NCBI GenBank assembly: GCA_029379385.1
Contig: CM055606.1
Span: forward strand, 2,418,001 to 2,482,000
Reading direction: 5' to 3'
Origin: Quillaja saponaria
Lineage: Eukaryota > Streptophyta > Magnoliopsida > Fabales > Quillajaceae
DNA: 64,000 nt
The number at the start of each line of letters is the position of its first letter. Position 1 is the stretch's first letter. The notes under the pieces are model-generated. The model ran no database searches, was not told the origin of the DNA, and saw only the letters and a program-made list of their open reading frames with translations. Shown here in pieces: positions 1 to 17,939 of the stretch. The translations under genes and the position numbers were made by a program.

Positions 1-2488
1 TTTTCACAAACAACTGGTTTTCTCTCAGCCTGTTGAAAACCAGCTGCAAGTGCTGTTTGTGATCTTCCAGAGTGGAGCTATAGATCACAATATCATCCAA
101 GTACACCACGACGAACTTGTCTAAGTAGCCGCGGAAAACCTGATTCATGAGAGTGCAAAATGTGGCTGGTGCATTCGTCAACCCAAATGGCATCACCAAG
201 AACTCAAATGCACCATATCGAGTGACACAAGTCGTCTTCGGCTCGTCCCCCTCCGCAATTCGAACTTGGTAATACCCGGACCTCAAGTCCAGCTTTGTGA
301 AGTACTTGGCACCACTCAGTTGGTCAAAAAGATCAGCAATAAGCGGTATAGGATAACTGTTCTGCACTGTGACCTTGTTGAGTGCCCGATAATCAACACA
401 CATTCGCAGGCTCCCATCCTGCTTCTTCTGAAACAACACCGGTGTTCCAAACGGTGCCTTTGAAGGTCTTATGAACCCTGACTCTAGTAGTTCATTCAGC
501 TGTTTTCTGAGCTCAGCCAACTCAGGTGGTGCCATCCTGTATGGAGCCTTTGTAGGTGGCTTGATGCCTGGCACTAACTCAATCTCATGATCAATACCCC
601 TGCGCGGCGGCAAGGTTTGTGGAAGTTTGTCGGGCATGACTCCTTCATATTCCTTCAAAACTCCCTGTATGGTTGGCGGCACTGGCTCTCCATCCCCTTG
701 ATCCTCAGTAACCAAGGGTACCACCACAAAAGTAGGTTCATGTCGCTTCACGCCCTTCTTGAACTGAAGAGCCGACAGATGCTTGGTCTCACCAAGTTGT
801 TTGAACACTGCTGGCACCATGGCTGGCTGCTCTCCCATTATCATAAGAGAACTAGCAGCAGGGATTGGAATTGCTTTGTGAGTAAGCATGAACTCCATCC
901 CGAGGACAACATCAAAATCATCAATCTTGGCCACCACAAAATCGACACGGCCTTCCCATGTCCCAAGCTTTACAGACACTTGCTTGGCTTGCCTCGCAGT
1001 AGGCAAGGATTTGGAATTCACAGCTTTCATCCGGCCTGAGTCTTTCTCCAACTTTAGGCCTAGCTTCTTGGCCTCCGCTTCAGAAACAAAGTTATGGGTA
1101 GCCCCAGTGTCCAGCATGACACTCGTAGCCGGCTTCCCACCAAGATGGCCCTTCACAAACATAAGACCCTTATCCCCACTCTTCTTGGAACTCTCAGCAT
1201 GCTTCTTGAGTGCCCCAATAAACCGCAATGCCCCCATCCTGGGCTGATCTTCATCAGACTCGTCCTCATCCTCATCCTCATCAGCATGACTCTGAGGTGC
1301 TTTACGAACCGAAGCTTGCAAAGCATTGAGTGCAGTTTTCTGTGGACATTCCGCAACTCTATGCGGTCCATTACACAAGAAACAAGAGATTGTCCTTGGT
1401 TTGGAGGTTGAGACAGACCCTCGTGATGATTGTGGACTATTGGAGGGGTAGGAAGGTTTCCTCTGATCCCCTCCACCACTTTTGTTCTTTCCTGGCTTGC
1501 CAAACTGTCCGCCATTGCCTCCACTAGAAGATTGTTGTGGTTTCTTACTAGCAGAGCTTTCAGGAGCGTAGTCTGTCAAGCGCTCGGCTGCCGCCTGAGC
1601 TGTGGCTAAATCCTGGACCCGCTGTCGTTGAAGTTCGGCCCTCGCCCATGGCTTTAAGCCTTCAAGGAAATAGAACATCTTATCCTTCTCTGACATGTCA
1701 CGAATGTCTAACATCAGCCCCGCAAATCTCTTCACATACTCCCGGATAGTCCCTGTCTGTTTCAACTCCCTTAAGTTGCGCCGAGCGATGTACTCGACGT
1801 TCTCCGGAAAGAATTGGGCCTTCAGCTCTCGCCTCAAATCTTCCCAGGTGTCAATTACGCATCTACCATCTTGTATGTCAACATACTTTGTCCTCCACCA
1901 GAGTTTTGCATCTCCAGCAAGGTACATCGTAGCTGTTGTCACCTTTGCTTCTTCCGAATCCATTCTCACTGCTCGAAAGTACTGTTCCATGTCAAATAGA
2001 AAGTTTTCCAACTCCTTTGCATCTCGTGCTCCTCCAAAAGCCCGAGGTTCAGGAAGTTTCATTCGACGTTGCCCCACACCCTCAGCATACAGGTTGTGGT
2101 TGTCATTACCCACCGCTCTCATGGTGATGTTGACCTTGGTGTTCAGCTCACCAAGTTCATCTTTCATGATGGCCATGTCCTCCAAAAGTTCACCACGCAT
2201 GGTGTGGACCGCACCCTCCAGTTGTGCTTGGGATTGGTCGATACTACTAACTCGCTCCTCGAGCTCAGCAGCATTGTCACCTGTGCCTTGGACATTCTTA
2301 TTCCTCTCGAGTGCCCGCACACGGCTGACAAGTCCTTCAAGGGTAGTCACCCTTTCAATCAATCCGGGTATGTCAAACTCTTTCAATGACGCCCGTATGT
2401 CTATCATGGAGTCAGACACTCCAGCAAGCTCGCCCAGCTGCGAGTCAATCCAATCGAACTTTTGTTGATTCGTCATTCCCTTCATCAT
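1..2488 (-). CDS. gag-pol polyprotein of Ty3/gypsy retrotransposon (partial)
   Basis: About 829 codons from an ATG at 2488 (further in-frame ATGs at 2485 and 2476) to the window edge; reading the minus strand I see no stop. Order: N-terminal coiled-coil-like gag segment, then the retrotransposon gag core ([17 protein letters not shown]) at about 2050-1620; a CCHC knuckle beginning [13 protein letters not shown] near 1390-1350; an acidic Glu/Asp linker; an aspartic protease with active site DTGATHNF near 1120-1095; and reverse transcriptase with [10 protein letters not shown] near 190-160 and the catalytic YLDD near 106-95. The protein would package and copy the element's RNA. The frame continues beyond the window, so length and RNase H/integrase cannot be judged. 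Forward-strand frames here are shadows. Confidence 0.92.
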   Translation of the reverse strand, partial: MMKGMTNQQKFDWIDSQLGELAGVSDSMIDIRASLKEFDIPGLIERVTTLEGLVSRVRALERNKNVQGTGDNAAELEERVSSIDQSQAQLEGAVHTMRGELLEDMAIMKDELGELNTKVNITMRAVGNDNHNLYAEGVGQRRMKLPEPRAFGGARDAKELENFLFDMEQYFRAVRMDSEEAKVTTATMYLAGDAKLWWRTKYVDIQDGRCVIDTWEDLRRELKAQFFPENVEYIARRNLRELKQTGTIREYVKRFAGLMLDIRDMSEKDKMFYFLEGLKPWARAELQRQRVQDLATAQAAAERLTDYAPESSASKKPQQSSSGGNGGQFGKPGKNKSGGGDQRKPSYPSNSPQSSRGSVSTSKPRTISCFLCNGPHRVAECPQKTALNALQASVRKAPQSHADEDEDEDESDEDQPRMGALRFIGALKKHAESSKKSGDKGLMFVKGHLGGKPATSVMLDTGATHNFVSEAEAKKLGLKLEKDSGRMKAVNSKSLPTARQAKQVSVKLGTWEGRVDFVVAKIDDFDVVLGMEFMLTHKAIPIPAASSLMIMGEQPAMVPAVFKQLGETKHLSALQFKKGVKRHEPTFVVVPLVTEDQGDGEPVPPTIQGVLKEYEGVMPDKLPQTLPPRRGIDHEIELVPGIKPPTKAPYRMAPPELAELRKQLNELLESGFIRPSKAPFGTPVLFQKKQDGSLRMCVDYRALNKVTVQNSYPIPLIADLFDQLSGAKYFTKLDLRSGYYQVRIAEGDEPKTTCVTRYGAFEFLVMPFGLTNAPATFCTLMNQVFRGYLDKFVVVYLDDIVIYSSTLEDHKQHLQLVFNRLRENQLFVK

Positions 2489-2529
2489 GACAACAACCAA
2501 CTGCTACTTCCTCAGCGGTTCGGAACGTA

Positions 2530-2541
2530 GCTCTGATACCA
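2530..2541 (-). other. Primer binding site, initiator Met-tRNA type
   Basis: Read on the minus strand this is TGGTATCAGAGC, the complement of the 3' end of plant initiator tRNA-Met, the usual primer for reverse transcription in many plant LTR retrotransposons. It lies two bases inside the LTR end and about 40 bp before the gag ATG. Confidence 0.9.
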
Positions 2542-2543
2542 AC

Positions 2544-3091
2544 TGTCACGGGCCGACTTTGCTAGCACGCAAAGACGCCTATGTAGCACTTGCTAACCCC
2601 TCGTGGGTAGCAAGTCAGCTTCTCCAATGCCCCTCGGGTGTCAACCCGCAAGGCTAGTGCGCAACAATGTAAGCAAGAAAGCAAATAGAACACAGTTTGC
2701 AAGAAAAGGCTTCAACTTCTCATTAATTGAAAAACGATCAAATTACAATGCTATCAAAATGCTCTTGACATGCTCTCGACATGGCTACGACATAGTCAAA
2801 TGGCTTGGTGCAGGCGGAGTTACAAGCAACACCAAGACCTTTGACACTCATCCAGCAAGCTCGTGTACAACTTTGATTTTCTCACATATACACCCCCCCT
2901 AAAGAGCTTTCTGCGCCATAACCCCTCTGGCAGGAGGGAACATCATATTTCCCAGTTGCCCGACTACCCCTGGCTACCTATTTACAAAAATGCCACACTG
3001 TGTCATGACATATGCCTAGCTACCCACAATGTGCCCATCACAAGTCAAGCGGCCATGTGCGACATGCACTGGACAAGCTTGGGTTGTGACA
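2544..3091 (-). repeat. 5' LTR of the Ty3/gypsy element (548 bp)
   Basis: Bounded by the short inverted termini TGTCAC (2544) and GTGACA (ending 3091), the TG...CA ends expected of an LTR. The gag side abuts the Met-tRNA primer site. A TATA-like stretch TGTATATGTG lies on the minus strand near 2893-2884. The LTR should carry the element's promoter and polyadenylation signals. The partner LTR is outside the window, so insertion age cannot be estimated here. Confidence 0.85.
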
Positions 3092-4049
3092 TTTGGCTAG
3101 AGAGAGGGGAGCTGGCTGAAGAGAGAAGCTAACGTGATTCAAAAATTGGATTTTGAAAATTAGATTTCTGCTTTTAACCTATTTTAACTATTATTTTGTA
3201 GATCCTACACAAAAACTTCCAAACTTCGGCCTTTTATGTCCAAAAATCCAGATTTACATATACTCATTCTCTCTCCTCCCTAGGCCACTTTTTATTTTCT
3301 TGGTAACATCTCCTCTGGAGTCCATATATGGCTTATTCTATCACCACTTGATTCCGTAGTTAAAATTCAAAGATCATAATAACAAATAGAGTAAATTATA
3401 TTCCCCTCTCCAGGTTTTCTAATATAACACTCCTACCCAAGATATGGGGGGGGGGGGGGGGGGGGACAACACTGGTAAATCTTCATGTCAATGGCATCAA
3501 TTTTCCTCTAGAACATGGAACAAGAAAATTCCATACAGGCTCAGCGTACCCAGTTCAGATCTATACAATGAATTCATTACAATCTATTACCCTTTTCTAA
3601 TAAAAGAATGTAGGTCAATCTGAGTTTCCTTTATTTGCTTTGTTCTAGATCATTATACCGTACAAGAATTTACCTCTGACCAAGTTGATTGTGCTCTGAT
3701 CATGGTATTTCTTCTTCAATATTAGTCTTGTTCTGAAAATTCCTTGGTTCATCTCTGGATATACATGATATGTCATTGCCCAGTGGGTATGTATGCATTC
3801 CTTATGCTACATATTTCTGTTTAATTTAAAAATAAACTTGTACATGTTCTGTTCTTCCTGCATTTCATAAACTTTTGGAGCAAAAGAAAAAGGCTTTAAG
3901 ACTGCATTTTCTACTAGTCTACCCTTCCGACGAACTAATCATTATACTTGTACTTGTTCTGTTTTTGCTGCATATTTATTTTGTTGTTGCATAACACATT
4001 CATTTTTGCTGCACCTTCTCTTTCATGTTTTTGTTTTCTATAATGCATT
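3092..4049. other. Intergenic, no gene seen
   Basis: Flank of the gypsy LTR followed by AT-rich unique-looking sequence. The only marked feature is a run of 20 G at 3446-3465. No exon-like reading or repeat structure was recognised. Confidence 0.6.
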
Positions 4050-6110
4050 CTTACTATGGAAGAAGTAAATGAATTTGAAGATGTAAATGAGCTTCCAGTG
4101 GACCAAATCATCCTCCAAATGGAAGAACTGCAAAGGTGGAGTCTTGGATGAAGAATAAGAAATCTGTGATATGGGAAGAATTTGAGCTTGTCCCCCTCAT
4201 CATTGGAAGGTCTGAAACCTCATCCTTCAGCGGCATGTAAGCATCGTGGCAAAGTTGTTAAATGTCATAATAGAATTGATGGCACTGGTACAATAAAAAT
4301 TATCTACCTACTTGTCAAAAGTATATCAAAAAATGACAACTAGGTGTAGATGACATGTTAAAGAAGAAAAATACTGATGTTTAGAAGGATAAAGCCCAAG
4401 CACGTGGTGCAGATGATGTTAGGAAAGCCGTAGTTGAGTACATTGTTTTTGGTGAATTGCCATTCAAACATGTTGAGTCTTATGCATTTTGTAAGGTTCC
4501 TATTTGTTCTAGTTTTATGGTTTTAGTGTCTATCTCAAATGCCAATTGTTAGAGATATTTGGGCACATTACATTGATAAAGAAAAAGAAGTTGAAAAACA
4601 TGTTAACTAGAACAAGGCAAAAGGTTTGTCTAGCTATTCACATTTGGACATCTAATCAGAACCTCAACTACATAGCACTAACTTCACATTTTATTGATAA
4701 TAAGTGGCACTTACATAAAAGAATTCTCAATTTTAGCTTGGAAGATTGAGAGGGTGTTCACTATTACAGCAGACAATACTTGTGTCAATGCAGTAGCAAT
4801 ACGGTACTTGAAAAGGAAAGTAAATAGATGGGGATGCAATATTAGATGGTGAGTTTATGCCTGTAAGATGTTGTGCTTGTATTTTTTTAATTTTTTTTTC
4901 AGAGTCAACTCTCTGTAGTAGCACCTAATATATCATATTCCCAGAAACAGCATCAACAGATAAGGAATATTTCCAAAAAGGAACAAAACAAGTTAAAAGC
5001 ATTATCTAATCCCTCATAATCAGCAATTTTTGCAGATATTTGCTTCTAGATAACTAAAAGCCACAACTGGAGATTGGGGCACTTGGGCTACCGACTGTCT
5101 GCTTCTCCTATGGTAAAGAGAAATCATTTTTTCTGTTGATGATGCTTGGCAATGTGAAAACTTTCAAGAAGCCTACACCATACTTGATGAAATCATCAAA
5201 ACTCCAAGATATCCCATAATCCATTTAATCCTCTTCCAAGTTCTCCTTCAAATCAAAAAATGCAGTTTCTGTTTTACTCTGAGGCACTATGGTCATTACA
5301 TCCACCATTGCAACAATACATCCATGTTCAGCCTACACATGTAAACTTGAACTTTATCTGAACAACTCCAAAATTGTTTGGTGCAAGTTCCGAAATGATA
5401 CAGAGGCCCTTTTGTTATTGCTACTAGTTCATCTAGAAATTGAAATGATCCCTTTACTAGTAAACTCAACCATTTTGCTCTTTCTCAGCAGCATGGACCA
5501 GCAAATTTGGAGACCCTGCAAACAAAAGTAAGGACCAATCAGAGCCATATCTTAACTAAATGTTTGGTCCTCAGAGTTTGTCCATGATTACAACTTAGTC
5601 CCAGCATTATTTATCTCTTAGCAATTTGTTTCAACTGCGCCAGACCATGTGCTCATATTTTGAACTTAGTTGTTTCAGATGGAATGAAAGAATTGCAGCC
5701 TTCAATTGCTATAATTTGAAATGTTGTAAATTATTAGAGGTCTTCTACTTCTACGAGGGCAAAATTTGCTAAGTTTATAAATATTTTTGATGCAATGAAA
5801 CCTTACATGTAACATCAAACGTATGTTACAAAAGGATTGGGGCGGTGTAAATGCAATTGATTAAGATGTGTGAGGTGAAGAATGATGTCTTGCAAAGAAT
5901 GGTTAAAAATATGAAGCTGAATTTTGAAGAATGTTGGAAGGCAGGCTAACGCTTATAAGTTGAAGATTTTTTCAATGATTGCTCGTGGTGTATTAGCAAT
6001 CCAGTTTCTGCTGTGGTTTCTGAACATGTCTTTAGCACTTTGGTGGCTCACTTGCTAATAGGTTTCAACATTGGAGCTGCAAATTAGAATTGGATCATTG
6101 GATGCTTGTG
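4050..6110 (+). pseudogene. hAT transposase relic (RICESLEEPER/ZBED-like)
   Basis: Fragments in shifting frames match plant hAT transposases in the right order. A BED-type zinc finger near 4200-4320 reads CKHRGKVVKCHNRIDGT, with the second metal Cys replaced by Arg. DVRKAVVEYIVFGELPFKHV lies near 4420-4480; a core segment with QKVCLAIHIWTSNQNLNYIA near 4618-4680; ITADNTCVNAVAIRYLKR near 4760-4820; AHILNLVVSDGMKELQPSIA at about 5650-5715; and the C-terminal dimerisation signature ARGVLAI...VVSEHVF near 5985-6035. Several stops and frameshifts, plus a 0.77 kb insertion in the middle, mean no functional transposase is possible. No terminal inverted repeats were identified. The family call is firm; the limits are approximate. 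Confidence 0.8.
4885..5647. mobile_element. Insertion inside the hAT relic, flanked by 14-bp imperfect repeats
   Basis: The hAT reading breaks off at VRCCA (about 4860-4877) and resumes with CAHILNLVV at about 5645. The two break points carry similar 14-mers, TGTGCTTGTATTTT (left) and TGTGCTCATATTTT (right), as expected for a target-site duplication that has since diverged. The inserted sequence has no recognised domain. On the minus strand it contains an acceptor-like site (TTTTGTTTGCAG near 5532-5521) followed by a short open stretch, so it may be a captured gene fragment; this is weak. Confidence 0.4.
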
Positions 6111-8398
6111 TTCTGAATTTCTGTTTCTTTTTTTTTTTTTTTTTTTTTCTTTTTTCACTTGGGAAGTAGATGGTAGAGCACTCAATTTGCTGGGTGCTAC
6201 ACTTACTGTTGGCTGCTGTTGATTGCTGCGTTGTTCTATTTCTAATCTTTTGAATTTGTACTTTGCAGTTTAGTTTCAACTTTGGACAATGGATATGTAA
6301 TATTATTAATTGTTTGAATTTGAACTTTTGGATTTTAGACATGTATTTAGCTATTTATTATGCTTTTTAATTGATTTGATGACTTTTTAAATTTAACTAT
6401 TTATTACTATAATAGTTGGGAGTAAAGCAGCGAGAGAAATTAAGTTGAATGCAGATTGCTTGTTCTTTGATGAAACAAGAACCATGTTATATTGTTCTAA
6501 TTTGTTAGAATGCAGGCTTTTGGTTTATGGTTATCAAAATTTCAAAAATTTCTGGGCCTTATTTTTTGTGGCCATAAAACATATAATTGTCAATTTTTTA
6601 GTAAAAAACAATGAAAACAAAAACTCCTGATTTTTGTTTCTTCTATGAGCAATGAATTAGGCCAAGAGGCTCATAAGAAACGAAATTAGAACCAAAACCA
6701 AACCGACCCACCATACTCGATTCAGGCTACGATTGCATCTTTTGATGAGTACCGACAAAAACTAAATATATACAAAACTGACTGTTTAGTTTTGTCATAC
6801 TCAAAAATCGACTAAATCAAATTGAATTGAACCGAACCAAAATCACCCTTTACATGAAGCCAATATCAATAAATGGTCCAAGATGCTTTTTCGAAGTGGA
6901 ATTAAGTTTGGGTTGAGAAAAAAACTGAGTCATGGTGGCATTGGTTGGTCAATCCATGTACAGAAGGAAGACGTTTGATGAGTTAACAAATTTTTGCTAT
7001 TTGTCTTTTTCTGATTGCTAAGGACTGATTTCTTTATGGGTGATTCTCTTTTGATTGCCTTTCTCTATGTTTTTTCTTTTGGCATCTAGTCTGCCCCGAT
7101 CCAAAAAAAGAAAATATGTATTATTCGATTGGTCAGTTATTGTCCTTTACGTTGTTCTTGTTATTTTCTCTCGAGAGTAAAACAACTATCTTTTCTTCTT
7201 AATTTGCCAAAGACTACTTAAAATGTGTTACAAGCATAGTGAACATTTACATCTTGGTGGGAAAGCCCGAAGATGAAAATCTTTTTCCTTCAACTGTAAA
7301 GAAAATAATTAATGCCCCACATGAAACAAAGCATAATAACTTAGTAACTCAAAATAGCTGTAACAATTCACACTGATGTTCATAAATCTTATAACATTAT
7401 CTTCAGTCATACAGCACCATAGACGCTTCACTTAGTAGGTGCTAGAGCAGGAGCCTCCACAATCTATATTTTCTTTCACATGAAGTAATCCACAGGTGGG
7501 GGCAAACAAATTTGTTTCTCAAAGCTTTAAGACTACTTATTCTCCTCTGGCTTTGTTACAGACCACCAGAGTTGCAAGTCAGAATACAGGGTAGGATGAT
7601 GCAACTGTATTGGGTAAACCATCATATTGTTAGTTTTGGTATAAATAATGTCCTACAACAAATCAATTAACTGGTAGAATACTAGTATATAAACAAGTAA
7701 GAAATTCTTCCTCTCACCCAAAAAAAAAAAGAAAAAAAAGTAAGTTCTTCCAGTGATATTAAGTTTATTGCTGTCATCTAGAGGGAACTAATCTCAAATC
7801 ATTTGATTTTTCAAGGAGAAGCTAGTTCTAGTTTTCAACTTTCACTAGTTGAAGACAAGGATTTTGTGATTATCAGTCTAATTCATTCACATGGATCAGC
7901 TGAAATGTGATTGGTCAGAGGTGCAAACACTCAATCAATCGGTTATCTGCTCGACTTAAGCTAGATCATTATATGCAACATGGCTCCTTTTGTATTAGTG
8001 AGTACAGGTTTGGGACTGAGCCTGACGTTGAGCATACTCATTTAAGAGACATACTCTCTAGTCTCTATCCACTTTATGCCGATATGTAATACTACAGAGC
8101 TCAATAATGTTCTGAAAGTAGAATGATCCCTAACTCCTTTAGAGCTTTAGACCCATAACTTTGATAAACTGAAAAGTAAGGAGACCAGTTTGTTTTCTTT
8201 AATCTAAATAAACTAAATAGAACATGTTATTCTCACCCAAAAAAAAAAAAAAATGTTACGAATCATCATATCAACTAAGTAGTCCAGCAATGCAATATAA
8301 TTTGTGCAATTTTCATAATTGTTTGAAGAAACAGGAAAGGAAACAGTCAAGATACACGAAGCCAAAAGAATACCTGAGCATGGTGAATACAGTTGGGA
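6111..8398. other. Intergenic, downstream of CPK; simple repeats only
   Basis: Contains a T-rich run at 6129-6150, an A-rich run near 7720-7740 and another near 8238-8253. Around 6690-6850 the sequence is rich in ACCGA/ACCAAA words, common in non-autonomous plant DNA transposons, but no terminal repeats were found. The last 100-200 bases should hold the 3' UTR of the CPK gene. No further gene recognised. Confidence 0.5.
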
Positions 8399-13917
<5,519 letters not shown>

Positions 13918-16042
13918 GAAACAATCACGCAGATATTTCAAGCCCTTTTCCTCTCCTCATCCAATGATGTTTTAGTAGTTTGTACTGAGAATTGACACAC
14001 GTAAGAAGAACAAGTCAGTCCTGATTCCTTCTTTCTTTCTATGACAATTCATGATATATATATAGAAATATACTTCATAAAAGGAAAAGACAACATGAAA
14101 TGATGAAACTCGGTCATGTTAGATCAGACGCATAGATCCATTTTCTTCATTAGGAAAGAAAATAAAAGCTAATACAAAATACTTTTCTTTTTTAACAATA
14201 TTGGAGGTAGGAGGAAAATCTAAGCTCTCGTGTCCCATATATCTGAGCAGATAAATTTCATACTTTTAAATCTACAAGCTTCCCTAAAAAATATTTTCAA
14301 TCAGACCAACAGTACTTTAACATATTCCTTGGAGGGGAAAACGAAAACGAAAATGAAAAAAAAAACATTTGTACCAAACAGGATCGAACAAAACTAATTC
14401 TTCATCATCATCATCATCCTAGAAAAGCAGAAATGAACTAGATCGATATAAATACATACAGAAAAACAGAAAGGGAGACAGTGGCTGCATACCAGATGGG
14501 GAGAATGTCAGAAACTGAAGGATATTAGAATACGATGATGCTGAAATCATGAAAAGGATTACCTCAGTCAAATAATGGCGATTTGGGATATAAAAAATTT
14601 TAATTTTTTTTTCTGTGTCTCTGCTTCTGGTCCTCTGCCTGATCTCAATTTGAGTAATAAATATTTAATTGTAATAATTGCTATTCATAATTTCATCTTT
14701 TTCATGTATTTTTTCATTCTTGCAGCTCGTCCCTCAGAATCAGCTAATAATATTTCTCTCTCCTTGGAAATTAGTTTTCCCGAGAAAAGTTAGAGATTTT
14801 TTTTATTTATAATATAAAATAAAAAAATTTATTTTGTTATTTTGGGATGGTTATGGTCGTTGCCGAGAAACATCGGAGGTTAGTGCTGACCAGCTATCTC
14901 TGTCTTTTCTGTCCCCTCTTTTTCTTTCAAAAATACTCCCCATAACTACCTATCATCTTGGTTCCCATGAATATCAACACCTTTTGGCGTAAATTTAGTT
15001 GTGTTCGGATTCGCGAGTGACATTTTTACGAGTGTTTTTGTGCAAAATTCTGAAATTATAGAAATATTTTGACTATTAAATTAATATATTTTATCATTCA
15101 AATCACGCTGTATAAATAATTAATTTTATTTCAATTTAATAAAATATAATTTAGTGATAAGACATATTTTAATTAAACAGTTAAATTTTTATAATGCCAG
15201 AGTTAAATTTATAAAAATAATCTCTTGCAGAAAAGAATAATAATGAATTCAAATAAGATTAAACTCTCGTGTATAAGTGACACATTAAAAAATTAAAAAA
15301 AATTCCTAATAACACCAAGTATCCTGCAAGTGAACGGCAAAATTTTCTTTTTACACCGTTTTGACTTGTCCATGCATAAAATAACACAACATTTCTTTTC
15401 TTCTTCTTCTGTTTTAATTAAGAAATCAAAACTGCCAAATGGACGGACTCAGATTAATACTTTCTAAAAAAATGTGGACTTGGTCAAAACCTTGGTGCTA
15501 AATTTTCTGAGGTACAAGAAGAGAAGAAGTTAAAAATTTTTTTTTTTAATAAACCAAACAATTAATTAATGGAGGAGGAACTAATCTAGCATATGAAATA
15601 CCCAGATTTTTTTTTTCTGCCAAAAAATAAGCTAGCATGTATATGAAACCTTCATACATATGTAGCTAAATTTGGACAAAATTAAGGAGGGGCAGAGTGG
15701 AGCTCTGGCAATTTACTTGAGCTTCCAATTTTGATTTTTGAATAGTTCTCTTCTACTTTTTCATTCTTCTTCTGATTCCCGTTGTCATTTGTTTTCTTTT
15801 CAATAATTAGGGGTATCCAACAACTTGTCATTTGGAAGACTTTTCATAGTTGTGACTTTTTGGGTCAAAACATCACACTTGTGTTACTAATTGATAGTTT
15901 ACTACTACGTAATCTACCAACGAAACAAAAAAAATCAAAAAGATTGATACGACTACGTAAGTACTATACTACAATCTACATATTAGTAATATGTATTTAT
16001 AAAATTATTTTTAACTGGCTTAGCATTGACAAGATAGTTAGA
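13918..16042. other. CPK upstream region and AT-rich intergenic DNA
   Basis: The 5' UTR and promoter of the minus-strand CPK gene should lie in about 13918-14600. A TATATATATA stretch lies near 14054-14062. From about 14800 on the DNA is AT-rich without recognisable genes; the open frame at 15782-16144 has low-complexity Ile/Leu/Lys composition and no domain. Confidence 0.45.
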
Positions 16043-16880
16043 CTTAGTTTGATAATATTTTTTAGGACGATACTTATGCTTATAAAAGTCATAATTCAAT
16101 TTTATTTATTATTTGTTTTTTTGTTGATAAAGAAAAATTTATAGTATTTTTGGTCTAGGATTTTAAAAGCTAGAGTGCTTTTAAAAATTTCTCAATGGCT
16201 ATTTTTAAAAGTTAGTTTCTATTTTTGAAATTTTAAAAACCTAATATAACCTTAATTTTAAATGAAGAAGCCACAACATTATCAAACCAAGCCTAATTTT
16301 TTAACTTCTACTTACTAAAACAGCTTTTATATTATTTTACGAAACATTAATGATTATTAAAAACAACTCTAAGAGAGCTAAAAGAGCATAACACCTCTCA
16401 AAAAGTTATAATAGCATTACCAAACCAAGCCTTAAACTTATCTTTCTAATATTTTTGGGAAGGTGCTTGTGCTTATGAAAAGTATAAATTAATTTTTTTA
16501 TGTTTGGTAAAAAGAAAAGACTTGGGTGCTTCTGCTATATGTTTTAAAAGTTAGCGGTGCCACCTCAAGGGTTATTTTTAAAAGTTGGCTGCTATTTTCA
16601 AAAAATTTAAAAACTAATATGACCTTAATTTTGTTAATATAAATTCATATTTGTGGTTTAATAAATTAATGCAATATGTTAATTATTTGTATTTTAATTA
16701 TCAATATTTATTATAGTTAATTTAAATATTGAGAGCAGTTTTATAATGAATTTACTAAACACAAATTTTGTGACTTTTATTTATTGAGAGCAATTTTTAT
16801 ATTATTTTATCAAACAACACTGTTATGACTTTTTAAAAATAGCTCTAAGAAAGTCAAAAGAGCATATAATTTTTCTCACC
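16043..16880. repeat. Two diverged tandem copies of a MITE-like repeat
   Basis: Copy 1 (about 16043-16442) and copy 2 (about 16443-16880) share the same order of landmarks: GCTTATAAAAGTCATAA / GCTTATGAAAAGTATAAA, TTTTTAAAAGTTRGYT, CTAATATRACCTTAATTTT, TTTATATTATTTTA and AAAAGAGCATA. Related phrases such as ACCAAACCAAGCC, which often border plant MITEs, occur at 16283 and 16423. No protein is encoded. The copies differ by many substitutions and small indels, so the duplication is old. Confidence 0.6.
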
Positions 16881-17061
16881 CTATTGAGAGTGAATTTAAA
16901 TACTTTTGTTTAATTCAAAATAAGAAATTATGTTCATAATTTTGTCTTTCTCGTGATAATTTTTTTGACTTTTTTCCCCAATGCTATAGCTAGGAGTAAG
17001 TTGTATTCCAACATGAGAAATAGAAGGTTAGGCTAAATGATCAAATTGCCTACCATTACTG

Positions 17062-17543
17062 TTAGGGGTGTGAAACTGGGTAGGTCACGCCGAGTGGAGG
17101 TAAAATATCACCCAATCCAGTTAATCCGGGTGACTAGTATAAAAGTCAAATGGGTCCGGTGGGTGAAATTTATATTTTAAAATAAATTAAATTAACATAA
17201 ACTAAAAATGTTTAATATTATAAAATAAAATTAAAAGATGAAATAATGATGTATATTTAATAATAATATAAAATTTAATATTTACATACTAAAATTACAA
17301 ATTTAGACTTACTATCTATATATATAAATAATTTAATAAATATTGAAATATAGTGTCGGGTGGGTTAAGTTTATCTGGTTTCAAAAAATTTCAACCTAGC
17401 ACCTGACCCAACTCAAAATAAAAAATAAAAAATAAAAAATCACCCAATTATAAAATCAATTCTTGATGGGTCGTTTAGGTTTGGATAGGTTAGGTAGGAT
17501 TGGGTCGGGTTTGGTGGGTTGTCAGTTTTTTTACACACCCTTA
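17062..17543. mobile_element. Non-autonomous hAT-like MITE, 482 bp
   Basis: The ends form an imperfect terminal inverted repeat: TTAGGGGTGTGAAACTG on the left, and TTAAGGGTGTGTAAAA followed by AAACTG on the right when reverse-complemented. The element is flanked by the direct repeat ATTACTG (17055-17061 and 17544-17550); adding the base in front gives CATTACTG and AATTACTG, close to the 8-bp duplication made by hAT transposases. The interior is AT-rich with repeated GGGTSGGKT words near both ends and no coding capacity. Confidence 0.7.
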
Positions 17544-17851
17544 ATTACTGCAATAGTACACTATCCTTGCTTTATTAAACTCGATACTTGGATATTTTTG
17601 GCCTCACTTTCTCTTCTTCTCATACCTGATAAGCTCTCTAATATTTGTTGAGAAAGCTTATCAACCTCCATTCATGTGTTCATCCGCCTCATAGCTCTAG
17701 TTTCAGACCCTGTCTATTGTGATTCAACTATGGGCTTTATCATATTTGAGTTTTTTCGATAACCATATTCAGGTGATATCTTTGATTTTGTGTATTTGTA
17801 TGCTTTTGAGTTGGAACGCAAAAATGTAGAACTCTTTCTGAACTTCATCTT

Positions 17852-17938
17852 CTTCACTCATCTTCGTTTTAGGTTTTTTTTTTTTTTTTTTTTAAATAAT
17901 AATAATAAAAACTAAAACTAAAACGAAGACGAGTGAAG
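17852..17938. repeat. Short inverted repeat around a poly-T/AAT tract
   Basis: Arms 17852-17871 (CTTCACTCATCTTCGTTTTA) and 17919-17938 are complementary at 19 of 20 positions, with a loop of T-run plus AAT repeats. It could form a hairpin. The right arm abuts the LINE-derived segment that follows. Confidence 0.6.
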
Positions 17939-17939
17939 T

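Larger units (their letters stand above)
1..3091 (-). mobile_element. Ty3/gypsy LTR retrotransposon, 5' part, cut by the window edge
   Basis: The element reads right to left: 5' LTR (3091-2544), primer binding site (2541-2530), then gag-protease-reverse transcriptase (2488-1). RNase H, integrase and the 3' LTR lie outside the window. The gag-protease-RT order in one open frame and the Met-tRNA primer site fit the Ty3/gypsy superfamily; the single CCHC knuckle and general RT sequence suggest a chromovirus-like lineage, but without the integrase I cannot assign the clade. The long undamaged frame implies a recent insertion. The 5-bp target duplication cannot be checked, because only the right flank (TTTGG after 3091) is visible. 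Confidence 0.93.

Noticed and set aside
1695..2468. 257-codon plus-strand open frame
   Set aside because: Shadow of the gypsy gag domain, which reads clearly on the minus strand.
2530..2541. tRNA-like sequence
   Set aside because: Only the 12-nt primer site complementary to tRNA-Met; no cloverleaf.
15782..16144. 120-codon open frame
   Set aside because: Low-complexity Ile/Leu/Lys composition expected from AT-rich DNA; overlaps the tandem MITE-like repeat.
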